Source of the DNA: Diphasiastrum complanatum | Lineage: Eukaryota > Streptophyta > Lycopodiopsida > Lycopodiales > Lycopodiaceae | Direction of reading: 5' to 3' | Assembly: GCA_029204225.1 (NCBI GenBank) | Contig: CM055095.1 | Span: forward strand, 46,698,510 to 46,762,509 | Length of the DNA: 64,000 bases | Shown: piece by piece, positions 1 through 12,480 of the stretch | How positions within the stretch are numbered: position 1 is the first letter of the stretch | Layout of the letters: every line of letters starts with the position of its first letter | Notes under the pieces: generated by a model | The model's input: only the letters and a program-made list of their open reading frames with translations | What the model was told of the DNA's origin: nothing | Databases searched by the model: none | Position numbers and translations under genes: made by a program

Positions 1-382
1 GATCATTCTATCATAAATTGCCTAACATCTGTTATGACTGAGAGCGCTACTTCTCTCAAGTCAGAGACTAGCCGAAACCCTGCACCTTGTGACAATACAC
101 TGGAACAAGACAGCCAGAAAAAAGAAATAAAGGCTTTCTAGGTAAGTGCTCATCTCTCTGTTGGAAATGAAGTTGAGATGGAATGGAGAGAGAGTTTTTT
201 TAACGTCAATCCAGAAAACGTCGAAGGAATGGTTTCGGGTGGATTCAGATTGAAACATTCTTATGTAGAACCGAACAATCTATGCACGACAATAGTTATT
301 CCAATAGAGAACCGTTTCAACCTAATAGAAACAAATAATGAGACCTTTGAAATAGCTTCTAATCATCAAAAAACTGTAAAAA

Positions 383-613
383 CATTAGAGGAGTTCTAAA
401 TCCAAAAAAGACCATTTGTAAAGATTCTTTTTATATTTTTTCTCAATTTTGTAATACACATGGACCAATCAAAACACTCAAATTTGAAATCTACGTAACG
501 TAACTTTTTGAGTCCACATTTTGATTCCACACTAAAAATGGCATAACTTTTTAGTTGTAAGTCCGAATTTAGTGGAGTTTAGTTCATTGGAAAATGCTCA
601 ACAAGGGCTTTCC
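383..613 (+). repeat. Left-end fragment of a CATTAG-type DNA transposon
   Basis: Begins CATTAGAGGAGTTCTAAATC and runs about 230 bp at roughly 90% identity to the left part of the element at 1283-1639. Shared landmarks are the CCAAAAAAGACC block and a conserved tract around 460-560. No inverted right end is found beside it, so it is a truncated copy. The first 382 bases of the window hold no feature I can support. Confidence 0.6.
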
Positions 614-1282
614 AATGATTTGTTACATGACATACTTCTACGCTAGAATAAGTAAGCCCGAGTTTCTCTCACAGTTCATGACTTTCTGAGTTCAGAAGTG
701 TTCTCTTGGGTGTGTGTGTGATCTCTCTTTACTGTTTATCTGATTGATGTCAGATTGCTTGCAAATTAGCTAACTATAGCTGGATATCGAATTTTGGGAA
801 AATTCGAAGAACCATTTACGATTAGTCAAGCAAGCAATCGTTTGAAGGTGCAGTTGAATTCAAGGCTTCAGAATAAGCTATTGGCTTGATCCAGGAGCAA
901 AACTGAAAATTGCTAAATTTTCAAGTTGATTGGAGCAAACATATGGTTATTGAGAAGAATAGCTTGTTTGCATTCAACTGTGCATCAATTGTGAAGCCAA
1001 AAATCTCAAGAAAGTTCTTGCAGTAGGGCGACCTCAGTGGTGTAGGAGACTGCCAGAAAAATCTCAAAAAAGGGTTGAGTAAATCTCAAGAAAGTTCTAC
1101 AGCTAGGGTTTTTATATACAAAACTGTGGATCTTTCTCCACATAGACTATGTTTTAGTGCTATGAATGCATGGAGAGGGGCACCCTGGCAGGAAGAATGT
1201 ACCTACAAATGGCCGTGGGCAACCGTAGAGTAATCTGAGCGCTGAATTAGCTGGTAGGGAGGCGTGGAGGAAAAAGGCAACC
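614..1282. other. Unannotated AT-rich spacer
   Basis: No open frame with recognisable protein content on either strand. A short TG run lies near 710. No feature supported. Confidence 0.5.
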
Positions 1283-1639
1283 CATTAGAGGAGATCTAAA
1301 TCCAAAAAAGACCCTTTGTAAAGATTCTTTTTTATATTTTTTCTCAATTTCTTCTTACACATGGACCAATCAAAACACTCAAATTTGAATTCTACGTAAC
1401 GTAACTTTTTGAGACCACATTTTGATTCCACACTAAAAATGGCATAACTTTTTAGTGGCAAGTCCAAATTTAGCGGAGTTTGGTGATTTGAAAGTGCTCA
1501 ATAAGGGCAACATACTTCTGAGCTACAAATAAAAAATTATGGCAAATCAAAAGTACTAGTGTTATAATATTTTAATAATATAAACTACATCTTGCATGAT
1601 TCTTAAAGGGTCTTTTTGGAGCTCAAAACTCCTCTAATG
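1283..1639. mobile_element. Short non-autonomous CATTAG element (MITE-like)
   Basis: A 357-bp element bounded by terminal inverted repeats. The left end reads CATTAGAGGAG followed by CCAAAAAAGACC. The right end, read in reverse complement, starts CATTAGAGGAGTTTTGAGCT and continues CCAAAAAGACC. It has no coding capacity. The flanks show no matching target duplication if CATTAG is the true tip. The termini closely resemble those of the 15.7-kb element at 28415-44092, so it is probably mobilised by the same transposase (inference). Confidence 0.7.
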
Positions 1640-2416
1640 ATAGCCAGGTTAACGAAGAGAAGGTCGCGGATCATCTGCGCGGCCAGCGCGAGATAGACCT
1701 GAGCGTCTGGAAGTGGTTAGTGCACGGAGGAGGAAGAGTCATTGCCCAAGTTCGCTAAGAGCCTTTGGATAGAGAGTCTGATTAATAAATTGAGTCTCCA
1801 TGATAAGGTGTGGACCGTGGATTGGAGATCAACCATTGGATGAACTTGATGTGGACTCGAAGGGCACTGAAGTGCCAAGTATACCTTCAATTTCTTTAGA
1901 AATTATCAATGTGAAATTGGAGTTGGGTCTCCAAATTCATGAAGTTTGAAGTTATTTCATTGTGAAGAAACAATGCATTTTCAATAAGGGCACATATCTT
2001 TTGGGTCTTTTCTCCGTTTAGGACCGTCCAAAAGCCAAAATCCTCCAAATTAAGGGCAGAAAAGGACTGTACCATGCAAGTACGATACCTGAAAACAGAG
2101 GGATTGCCATGGAGAGAGTGTTCGGAGCACGCCAAAAGTCTTTTCACCATTCCAGTGGGCAAGTAGTTGGGAGTTGGTGACAAAGGGCACTTCGGAGGAC
2201 GACACCGATTTGGCTTCCGATTTGGCGAAAAAGTGGCAGGAGGTCCTGAAACTTTTTTGGTCAGACCTTAAAGTTGACTTTTAGAAGTCAACTTTAAGGT
2301 CTATAGGCTCTATAAGCTTGTCATTGGGCCTCATTAAGGCGCTATAGGAGCAATTTTTGGGAAAATGGCAGGATTGGGAGAATCCGTGCTTGGAGAAGCT
2401 AGTAGATTGGATGGGG

Positions 2417-2419
<3 letters not shown>
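1640..2419. other. Unannotated spacer
   Basis: Only a 95-codon minus-strand frame without recognisable domains. An inverted repeat lies around 2268-2300 (AAAGTTGACTTTTAGAAGTC and its complement). No gene supported. Confidence 0.4.

Positions 2420-2505
<86 letters not shown>
2420..2505. repeat. (GA)n microsatellite, 86 bp
   Basis: Uninterrupted GA dinucleotide run. The Ser-Leu and Arg-Glu frames it produces are artefacts. Confidence 0.97.
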
Positions 2506-2507
<2 letters not shown>

Positions 2508-2639
2508 CCACCAACCATACCCACAGTTAGCAAAGTTTCTCAGGGGGCAGTTAGCACCCCTGAGATGGAGTGCTAACTGCCCACCAAAAGAAATGTAGCA
2601 TTTTTTGGTAAAGTAAACTTGAGTCCAGGAAACGATTTG

Positions 2640-3098
2640 TGTAGAAACAAGTTGTTTAAAATTTCATACAATCTTCCTCTCATGAAGCCATTATTTTGAA
2701 AAGCAAAAACAATGTTTTTTTAACCTCATCCATAAAGGTATCATGTTCACTACAACAGTACATGGCAGCAAGAATTTGAACGACAATCATTTTATACGAG
2801 TTCATAATTGGCCTATTGGCAGTTGAGTGTATATACTGAAAAAACAAAAATGGAAGTTCCCGTCTCTTGTCAAATTTTTTCATATGAAACTTTCCTGATA
2901 AAGAATCAATATTCAAAAAATTAACCGTGTTATCCGAAGCGTCTTCTTTTTCAATAGTGAGGTACTCCAAGTAATAGATCCATAAGGCATTATCATCGAT
3001 ACGAGGTTGCTCCTTGTCTAGAAATATAAGAGCATAAGTGTTGTTTATGAAACAAATATCATCAATATAGCGGAAATTATGCTTGAAGGCACGCAAAT
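2640..3098 (-). pseudogene. Reverse transcriptase C-terminal fragment, YIDD type (Penelope-like?)
   Basis: The minus strand encodes about 140 residues beginning near 3098. Seen directly: FRYIDDICFIN (RT catalytic YxDD box), then VNFLNIDSLSGKFHMKKFDK and a basic, aromatic tail. After a stop at about 2680 the family-like continuation (FMRGRLYEILNNLF) resumes in another frame. The pattern RYIDD, V-N/Y-FL-L, D-K-R-x-x-F/L-x-F, followed by a Y-x-x-Q-L-like helix, is from memory that of Penelope-like or related non-LTR RTs, not of copia or gypsy, whose box is YVDD or YLDD. It abuts a copia integrase relic at 3098 with an abrupt change of protein, so it is a chimeric junction or insertion. Upstream RT motifs are absent. 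The family assignment is uncertain. Confidence 0.55.
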
Positions 3099-4078
3099 AT
3101 TCCACTCATAAGCATCACAACCAAATATTCGTAAATGAGAAACATTAGGTTTCTTTCTAGTAAAAGCTTCGTAAAGTGTCTTACCCTCCACGGACTTTGT
3201 AGAACACTGATTCAAGATATGAGTAGCTGCATGCTTCTGCCCAAAAAGTATTTGGAAAACCCTTACTCTTAAGCATTGCTCTAGCCATCTCCACAATGGA
3301 TCTATTTTTCTGTTCTGCAACTCCGTTTTGTTGTGGTGAATGGGGTGTAGTGGTTTGTCTCTTAATCCCCTGATCCTTGCAGAAATTTATAAACTCTGTT
3401 GAAAAATACTCACCGCCACCATCTGATCAGAGCCTTGAACTCTCTAAACTTGGCAAAAGCATCAGATTTCTTGCTTATGAAATAAATCCAGATATGTCTA
3501 CTATAGTCATCAATGAATGTGATGAAATAGTAACAACCACTAATGGACCTAGTTTGTATTGGTCCACACAGATCACTATGAACAAGATCAAGAATGCCAT
3601 TGGCTCTTCTTGCTCCATCTTTGGGAAATCTCTCTCTATGCTGTTTTCCCAAAATGCAACCCTCACAAATTTTTCCTTCAAAAGAGATATCAGGCAATCC
3701 AACAACTAGATTATCTCTTTTAAGGATTTGCAAGCTTTGAGCACTGATATGACCAAACCTTTGATGCCAAAGATCACTTCGACTATCAACAGTGCTTACC
3801 ATAGCTTGAGTAAAAGATCTCGCATTCAATTTGTAGAGCCTATTCTCGTTGACTCTAGCTCCTGTAGCAATCACTTTGTAGTGATCCTTGATGTCTTTGA
3901 CAAGACATTTGTCACTGTCAAACTCAACTTTGAGTTGTTGATCAGCCATCGTCCCAACAAATAGTAGATTGTTAGCTAAGCCAGGTACATATTGCACATT
4001 GCTTATATGATTTATCTTCCTGTTGGTTTACTTCACTGGTACCACTCCAACTCCTTTAACAGATAGCAATTTGTCATC
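3098..4078 (-). pseudogene. Copia polyprotein relic: protease end, GAG-pre-integrase, integrase
   Basis: Reads leftwards from about 4078. The protease C-terminus has one in-frame TAA near 4033 and is followed by VQYVPGLANNLLFVG. The pre-integrase zinc motif follows as LWHQRFGHIS...CEGCILGKQHRERFP (H-x3-H, C-x2-C). The integrase core contains DLVHSDLCGPI and FIDDYSRHIWIYF (first two Asp of DDE). After a frame change near 3410 it resumes with NGVAEQKNRSIVEMARA-type sequence, then AATHILNQCSTKS and LRIFGCDAYE, ending at 3098 where the YIDD RT starts. Copia RT and RNase H are missing. It belongs to the element whose 5' LTR is at 4851-5113. Confidence 0.85.
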
Positions 4079-4460
4079 AGCTTGTCCAATTTGCTGGCGC
4101 GTCGATCCGATATTGGTACGGATATGCTCTCTCTGTATGACGCGCAGATGTACGACTGCTCAAGATTTTTCCTACCTTTGGCACGTCGATCCACTGCTAG
4201 TACGAAAACGATTAAAAAAATAGAGGGAATATAAGAACTTTCAGAGGGAATATTCTAGATTCTCCACTTCGGCCGGCTACGCCGCCTCCTCTTTGCAAAG
4301 ATTTCGAAATGTGTGGTCGTTCAAAAGACAGAGATCAGTATTGTGAAAAGTATGAAACTTCCTAACTCTGAATGACAGTACTAGACACTATCTAATGTAA
4401 CTTGTGGTACTCCAAACAGACAAATGCGAGATTTCTTGGCAAAGCTCTCACACAAATAGC

Positions 4461-4664
4461 ACTTTCCACAACAACTAGGAAGTATTGTAAGAATCTCCCC
4501 CACTCAACAGATTTTCAATCTGTCTGATGCTGCTCTAGCCTTTTGGATGCCTCCAGGACTGTGCTTTTCACAGCAACTAGGAAGTATTGTAAAAATCTCC
4601 CCACTCAATAGATTTTCAACTTGTTTGATGTTGCCTTGGCCTTTTTGATGCCTTCGAGACTGTG
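4461..4664. repeat. Tandem duplication, about 102-bp unit, two copies
   Basis: Copies at about 4461-4563 and 4564-4664 share ACTAGGAAGTATTGTAA, AATCTCCCC, ACTCAA and GCCTTTTGGATGCC-like blocks at about 85% identity. Read on the minus strand, each holds a purine run (GTGGGGGAGATT or GTGGGGAGATT) resembling a polypurine tract. It lies in the leader region between the copia LTR and its integrase. Confidence 0.75.
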
Positions 4665-4850
4665 TCTTTGTTCCCCACTGATGATTTTGAGCTCCAAACC
4701 TGCAAAATACACCAAAGAAGGATTTCTTCCAGCCGTTTTTATCTCTCCAAGATTTAACCTCCCGTGAAGGACTTTCTCACTTTATTACGGAGCCTGTGAC
4801 AAGCTGTATCCACTGATCAGGCACGCAGGACTATTGCTACTCTAATACCA

Positions 4851-5113
4851 TGTTAATAATTAGATATGCAACATCAAGCATTCACCATAAGCAATCGCCA
4901 CAAGAAGGCGGAAGAAGAACACGCACTGTCACTCTATCACTCTGCAACATATAGAATGTCAAAATGTACAAATAAACCCTGGACCCTGATAGAGAGAGAA
5001 AACCTACAAGTAGACTAATAGACTAGCCTACGGCTATTAACAGCTGGTCACAGCTGTCAACATTAATGTGCATCGTAAACAGGAACAATGAAATTTATCA
5101 TTGATTTCTAACA
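4851..5113 (-). repeat. Copia LTR (5' LTR of the minus-strand element), 263 bp
   Basis: Starts TGTTAATAATTAG and ends GATTTCTAACA, so it has TG...CA ends with TGTTA/TAACA inverted tips. Immediately left (4840-4850) is CTCTAATACCA, the complement of TGGTATTAGAG, a near match to the initiator tRNA-Met primer-binding site TGGTATCAGAGC. This sets the element's orientation as minus and links the LTR to the integrase relic at 3098-4078. No 3' LTR was found. Confidence 0.75.
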
Positions 5114-5671
5114 ACAAGATTTCACATAGTCCCTCTTGACAAGTCAAGACCAAACCCTTTGAACCCTTCAATTTATAGCATAACAGGTAAAAAATACAGC
5201 TGTATAAAGTATAACAATACAGAGTACCATAAAGCGAAGCAAGTTCTAAGACACCCAGCTGTTACCTGCCACCATCCCACACAACAAAACCGCATAAGTT
5301 AGTCGCGTGAGGAAGACAGGTGTCATAGCTGAGCATCAGTTGTTATCCATGTCCGAAACAAGATTCACTACTTTATCAGCTATATTGAATTAACAACAAG
5401 TACATCCAATCTTCCCAATCATTCATTTCTAAATTAGCAACATGTTCCACTCTTTAACGAAACCGTATCAGAGCAGAAGCCATACTGATCAGTAGAAGAG
5501 CAAAAAGGAACATATTAGATTCACAAGTGCATTCTATATGTAAGCAACTGTTTTTCATTACACGGATGGACAATGACTTGACGTTGGTCACAGTGCTAGG
5601 TATAGAGCACCTCCGTGCTATACTAGCCCCATGGATTCCCCGTATCACTTTTTCTAGGAATCTAGGCACCA
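5114..5671. other. Spacer holding a promoter-like and operator-like motif
   Basis: No gene recognised. The plus strand holds TTGACG (5578-5583), a 17-base spacer, then TATAGA (5601-5606), which fits a bacterial sigma-70 promoter. An inverted repeat GTATAGAGCAC / GTGCTATAC (5600-5623) overlaps it. Chance occurrence is possible. Confidence 0.25.
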
Positions 5672-6390
5672 AACTACTTGGGCAATTCCATGCCATTCAA
5701 GTGTATCGTGGTCGAGTCCTATAAGAGTATATGACTTAACTTATAATAACTAGACTTAAGACACTGAGAAAAAAAATCCTTCAATACTTCATGCATATGT
5801 TAATCAATACGCCTACATGATTATCAGTTATCAGGTATAATATTTGAAACGCATTACAAGCAAGATTCATAGTATCATGACCAATGTATGAATAATAATG
5901 AGTAAGGCTGCTCACCGTATCGGTCATATTCCATATTGCATCATACCTGAATGTGAGTTGAAGTAATCTCGTGTGAACTATCCATCTTCAGCTGCTTACT
6001 CAAATCACCCACATGCTAAAAGCATTCACACCGAAAGTATAGGGTTACCCATAATGTACTTTTTAAAGCTTCATAGTGTCATCACCAATAATTGCTTGCT
6101 TTTCTAAAAATTAGTGATATGACTTTTGGGTTGTGTGCATTCCCCACCGCATACAGATTGTTAACTATCATAACGATTTAGCTTCAAGCTTATATAATCA
6201 TACAAAGCATACTTTTTACTGCTAACTTTCCCATACTCACCGATATTATTATATAGGTTATCACAGGTGGATAACCTCATAGTTATTATCTCATCAAGAG
6301 AGCATTAGCAAAAGCAATACTACGTGAAGGGTTACAGCCAACCGAGTTTTATGCGAGCATTTTAAATAACGATGTTAATGCTATGGCTAA
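5672..6390 (+). repeat. Dispersed repeat, copy 1 (inverted copy at 16139-16853)
   Basis: About 700 bp recur in reverse complement at 16139-16853 with roughly 90% identity. Landmarks are the cluster around CATTCCCCACCGCATACAG and the AAGCTTCATAGTGTCATCAC-like tract. The other copy abuts copia RT, so this is a multi-copy element or part of one. Its class is unknown. Confidence 0.75.
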
Positions 6391-6713
6391 TGATATCTCT
6401 CAGAAACTGTTGAAAGGACAGCGCTAAAATCGCATTATCAGTAGCATAGCATGATGAAAAATGCATGCAATATGGCTCATACCACGAACTACAGCAAATC
6501 GCACTAAATGAACACATTTATGAGTAATATTTCAGCGCTGGCCAGTGCTCAAATCCGCCTCAGTGAGGGCGCTGACCAGTGGCCATCCATTTCGTATAAC
6601 GTATGATACTTATCATGAACAGTAAGCTTGTTGTCCAGCGCTTATTACAAGCCAAAAGAGTTGATAGCATACTTGAAAATTATCCCACTTTTGTTCTTCA
6701 TAACAGTGTTTGA
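6293..6713 (+). other. Compact run of four small plus-strand ORFs, prokaryote-like layout
   Basis: Open frames at 6293-6427 (ending ASILNNDVNAMANDISQKLL plus GQR, stop), 6451-6507 (MMKNACNMAHTTNYSKSH), 6508-6606 (MNTFMSNISALASAQIRLS plus 13 residues) and 6615-6713 (MNSKLVVQRLLQAKRVDSIL plus 12). The second and third abut as TAA|ATG, and the third and fourth are 8 bases apart. The first frame is partly duplicated in the inverted copy near 16.2 kb with conservative changes (REGLQ to RDGLY). I do not recognise the products. Short ORFs like these also occur by chance; the protein-like composition and tight packing are the only arguments for real origin, possibly bacterial. Confidence 0.3.
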
Positions 6714-6956
6714 TCGTGAAAGTATCCAATGACAGTATACAGGTTGATTGTTTGTTATTACACAAAGATATACATGGTAAACCGCAAGCATTCAACATAA
6801 AGTTTCACTTACACCTTTCCTTATCAGCGAGTTATCAGAACTTGAACCAAACTCACCTTTGTTTGCAGTATTATACCACGAATGCCTTTCCACTAGCAAT
6901 CACGAGCATTCTCTTCGATCACAATCCCAGCATTACTGAGCACCATGAGAGCAAGA

Positions 6957-6957
<1 letters not shown>

Positions 6958-7021
<64 letters not shown>
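6958..7021. repeat. (GA)n microsatellite, 64 bp
   Basis: Perfect GA run. Confidence 0.97.
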
Positions 7022-7022
<1 letters not shown>

Positions 7023-7325
7023 AGGAAAGCATGAGGGAAAGTGAATAGGATTGTGTGATTTTCCTCTTTATAGAGCCAGAGGACACTTAGGTGTACTAAG
7101 TGAAAATTGTTGCCCACCGTTAGATTAGCTGTCCATAATGTGCACAGATCCTGGCCATTGAAATATTCACAATTTTCCCACCCTTTTACAAAAAAAAAAT
7201 TTCTATTATGTGGGGTCTTCTATCATAGTGAGGCCCCCACTAGTAAATAAGGTTAGTACGCGACATTTTATGTTCACAGAGGCTTGCAAAGCGAATAAAG
7301 CGATATATGTATGTGACAGAGCCCA

Positions 7326-8888
<1,563 letters not shown>

Positions 8889-9624
8889 TGTTGATTTCAC
8901 ACGTGTGGATTGTCCACAACATGTACTTGTGATCTCCTAAGGTGTGTAGATGCACCAAGATCAAGACTAGATTGAGATTCAAGATCTATCTTTGATTCTA
9001 TGGCAAAAACACACTACTACATGCATTCAATCACTTCCAACTCTCACTCACACGTGTGGGAAGTATTAAAAAATTATTCTAAGTAAAAAAAAACTGCTCT
9101 CCTTGGGTAGAGAGAGAAAAACCATCATGAGCTCTCGAGTAGAGAGAGAAAGCTAGAAATACAATGACACTCAAAATCCACACAATCACCAAATCAATTA
9201 GATCCAAAATGAGGAGTATAATGATACTAGTAGATCCACGAGCTACCACTATGCTTAACTATGATTGGACCACACTTTGTCACCTCTTAATCCTATTGGA
9301 CCATTGATCCATGCACCTCTTAATTCTATTGGACTATATTCAAGCAAACTTCAAATTCCTATTGGACCTCACATGGTTCCACCTCTAAATCCTATTGGAC
9401 CTCTTAGAATTCATCAAACAAAAGTATTACACTTTTCTACACTCTGATTGGCACGAGTTTAGCCTCTTACTTTATTTTGGCTTAATAGTGGCATTACAAG
9501 TGGAAATGCATAATTTGCCATCTATGCCAAATTTGTTCCTATCAACATCCTACACCTAGATGCTTGATATAAAAAACATAAGACCCCTATATCTAACATA
9601 GATAATCTTTTTCAATTCTTCACA
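8889..9624 (-). repeat. Copia LTR (3' LTR of the minus-strand element), 736 bp
   Basis: On the plus strand it starts TGTTGATTTCACACGTGTGG and ends CAATTCTTCACA. Read in element orientation it is TGTGAAG...CAACA. Just right of it CTCCTCCT (9625-9632) gives, in complement, the polypurine tract AGGAGGAG that should precede a 3' LTR. The left 285 bp recur at 16850-17134. A related LTR sits at 38310-39137 and a plus-strand relative starts at 60824. Confidence 0.85.
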
Positions 9625-9632
9625 CTCCTCCT

Positions 9633-10669
9633 AAAAAAGTATCTATGAAGATTTAAGCATTGATCTTGATATAACTCCAAGATTAGATCTATGCTTGATG
9701 AAAGCACTTTTGCTCAAAGGCTTGGTGAGTAGATCGGCAATACAAGAGGACAAGTTGACATGCTCCGAATAGATTTCTCCTCCAATACGCTTTTCTCTCA
9801 CAAAATGGTGTGCCACTTCTATGTGCTTGCTTCTTGCATGAAATATGAGATTATTGGCAAGAGCTTGGGCCGAGATGTTATCACACTTGATCATTGGTAG
9901 ATCATCTTCCTTGATGCACTTTAGCTCCATTAATAACGTCTTGATCCAAAGCACCTCTTTGGTAGTTGTAGTGAGTGCTTTGTACTCGGCCTCACATGAA
10001 GAGAGAGATATAGTATCTTGCTTTTTGGAAAGCCAAGGTAGTAGATTGCCTCCAAGAAAGATAGTGTATGCACTAATAGACTTTCGACAATCTTGTCACT
10101 TGCAAAGTCCGAATCCGAGTAGCCAACAATGGATACATATTCACTTTTATAAAGTAGACCATAATGACAAGATGAAGATACATATCTTAGAATCCTCTTG
10201 GCCATCTTCCAATAATGGATCTTAGGATCTTGCATAAATTGGCTCAAGTTGTGCACACAAAAACTTAGATCGGGCCTAGTAATGGTAAGCCAAATCAAGG
10301 AACCTACAAGACTCCTAAAAAGTGTGATGTTCTCAAAGGATCTTTCATCACCTTTATTAGGATCTTTTACAATTTTCTCCATTGGAGTATCTATGCTCTT
10401 AGAATTTTCCATATGGAATTTTTTCAACATAGAGTGAGCATATCTAGATTGGCATAATTTTCATAAAAATCAATTTCTAGGCCTAGGATGTAATGTATCT
10501 CTCCTAGATCTTGCATTTTAAACTCACATCCAAGTGCTAGCTTAGTTTCATCAACTAGCTTGATACAACTTCTACAAAGAATAATGTCACCAACATAAAT
10601 TAGAAGAATGACAATATTGCTATCAACAAACTTTAGATACATGGAAGCATCATAGTCACTAAGAGTAAA
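9633..10669 (-). pseudogene. Copia RT C-terminus and RNase H (part 1 of a split element)
   Basis: From right to left: RT end with FVDSNIVILLIYVGDIILC, the LGCEFKMQDLGEIHYILGLE box, SIDTPMEKI, LVGSLIWLTITRPDLSFCV (connection), then RNase H with VGYSDSDFASD, the LSLHVRPSTKHS region after a frame break, and the C-terminal KHIEVAHHFVREK and ADLLTKPLSKSAF boxes. Three frames are needed. The catalytic YVDD of RT reads YVGD here, while the second copy (17137-18362) keeps YVDD, so this copy lost a metal-binding Asp. It ends at 10669, where a gypsy element has inserted; the RT continues at 15917. Confidence 0.9.
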
Positions 10670-11589
10670 TGTTGCGCCGGCGCCTCAAAGGGCGCTGGGA
10701 CTTGAGCGGTTTCCCCAACACGCGCTTAAGTCTAACATTCATCCATCATGCACTTACATAAAAGCCAACTCAGAAACGTAACAAGCTTAACCATTCAGAC
10801 TTAAGAAAACTGGAATCCCAACCAACCTGAAAGCCAACTCAGAATCCGTCCCCAAAAGGTAACCAAAGGCAAAGACAAGCCACACATGAAATCCAAGGCA
10901 TAGTGGTCGCCAAACTGACCTATTGGCATAGCGGCAAGCCCCATGTCGATGACAGGGACCCTTAGGCACCAGCGACGCAAAAAGGTTGTAGTAAGGGTCC
11001 TTCCACTTGGACCAGTCCCGGAGGCGAAACCGAAATGGTAATCATCCCCAAGGATCAACTTTATTAGATTTGGAAGAGGTTACATTCATACATAGACTGA
11101 CCGGTCTCGGGGCCACCAACACGTGCTGGGCATTGTGCTTGGCTCGTGCTGGTAGAGGGAGCTGAGACCTGGCGACTGGATTCCTGGCGCTGGTTGAGCT
11201 GCCCAAGTTTCTGTCTGCCGGACTCCCCCTATAGTTCTGCTGTGATTCGGTGCACCCCCTCTGGTTTGAAACATAGTGCTTTCTGCTAAAGCACGCTTTT
11301 TAGGACTTGGTTTTTATTTTGCTGATTAAGCCTGGCAAGCCTGGCAGAATCAGTCTGGCTCCCAGACATGGGTCCCGGGAGCCGTCCCGGCGGCCGAATC
11401 AACTTGCTTTCCTGACTAGGCCATGACTCGAGCTCCAGAGCTAGCTCATGACTTTGTGACTACTTGACTGGCTCACCACAGGTCGGAGGCTCGGTCCTTG
11501 ACGTTCTAACTTGCTCTGGGACCTTAGAGAGTGTTGCCCCTTTGAGTCTTACAGGGCATGCTGGGTGCACCCGAGTCAGCTTTACAACA
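10670..11589 (-). repeat. Gypsy 3' LTR, 920 bp
   Basis: TGTTGCGCCGGCG...CTTTACAACA. Identical in length to the LTR at 14992-15911, differing by scattered substitutions (for example GGCGCC versus GGCATC near the tip). GC-rich relative to the neighbourhood. Confidence 0.95.
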
Positions 11590-12480
11590 TCCGCCCCTCG
11601 TTTGAGAAAGCTGATGTCCTCATCAGGGCCAAACTAGAACCTAAGACTCATGGCACGGGCTTAATTCACCGGCCAGACTTTAGTCACATATACAAGGACA
11701 CGGGCTTGATTCACCGGCCAAAGGAAACCAATTGTAAAGCGGAGTAATGATATTGTGTTTTACACCCAGCACAGGAAAAGTGTGGATCTAGTTCACTTAC
11801 GTAAAACCTGTGTGAAGCTGCTACACTTAGACATTAGACTGAAGCTCACTCCTCGATGAGAAATGCGGCTTCCTTTATTAACATGAAAGAAAAAGGTACT
11901 TACGGCTCCCTTAAGCCTCAGATATGTCATTTTCGTTGCACATCTAGATGAGTCCCCTAGGACTCTAGATATTTCGTTTGGTCGTCCCCTTGAGCTCTGC
12001 ATCGGCACTTAGATTCACCTTTGATGTAGAAACTGCAGGCAATATTGGCTCCATTTGACCTCGCGTCAGCTGGTTTGTCACTGTTGGATGTCCTTCGTTA
12101 AAGAAGTGAGCTTTCGCTTGGTCACACAAGGTGAGCTCCTTGAGCTCTGCATCGGCACTTGAATTCACCTTTGATGTAGAGACTATAGGCAATGTTGGCT
12201 CCATTTGTTCCCGTGTCAACTGGTCTGTCACTGTTGGCTGTCCTTCGTTAAATAGGTGAATGAGATTGGGAGGAATGGTTGGCTCAGGTTCATTTGTGTC
12301 ATTCTTTTCTAGTTGGTCCCCTGGCACAGCTCTGACGACACAAGGTCTCCTGCCATTATATAATAACACAAGGTTAACCCCTTTTGCCAAGAAGGCCACC
12401 ACATATTCATTAAACCAGCTTAATCCCAAAATAGCGTCGAAGGCATCCATCTTCAATATTGTGAATGTTAGTCAATTCTT
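11590..12480 (-). pseudogene. Gypsy protease C-terminus with a tandemly duplicated tail
   Basis: The minus-strand frame 12456-11965 begins in the protease C-terminal half (MKMDAFDAILGLSWFNEY; the ILGLSWF motif is the conserved ILG block of retropepsins). The following tail of about 100 residues is a two-copy tandem repeat: HLFNEGQPTVTDQLTREQ and HFFNEGHPTVTNQLTRGQ each begin a unit, with STSKVN and SADAELK in each. In DNA the unit period is 150 bp (11992 and 12142). It ends at a stop before any RT. The stretch 11600-11964 is non-coding sequence before the LTR. Upstream, the protease active site lies in the preceding frame (see gag entry). Confidence 0.8.
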
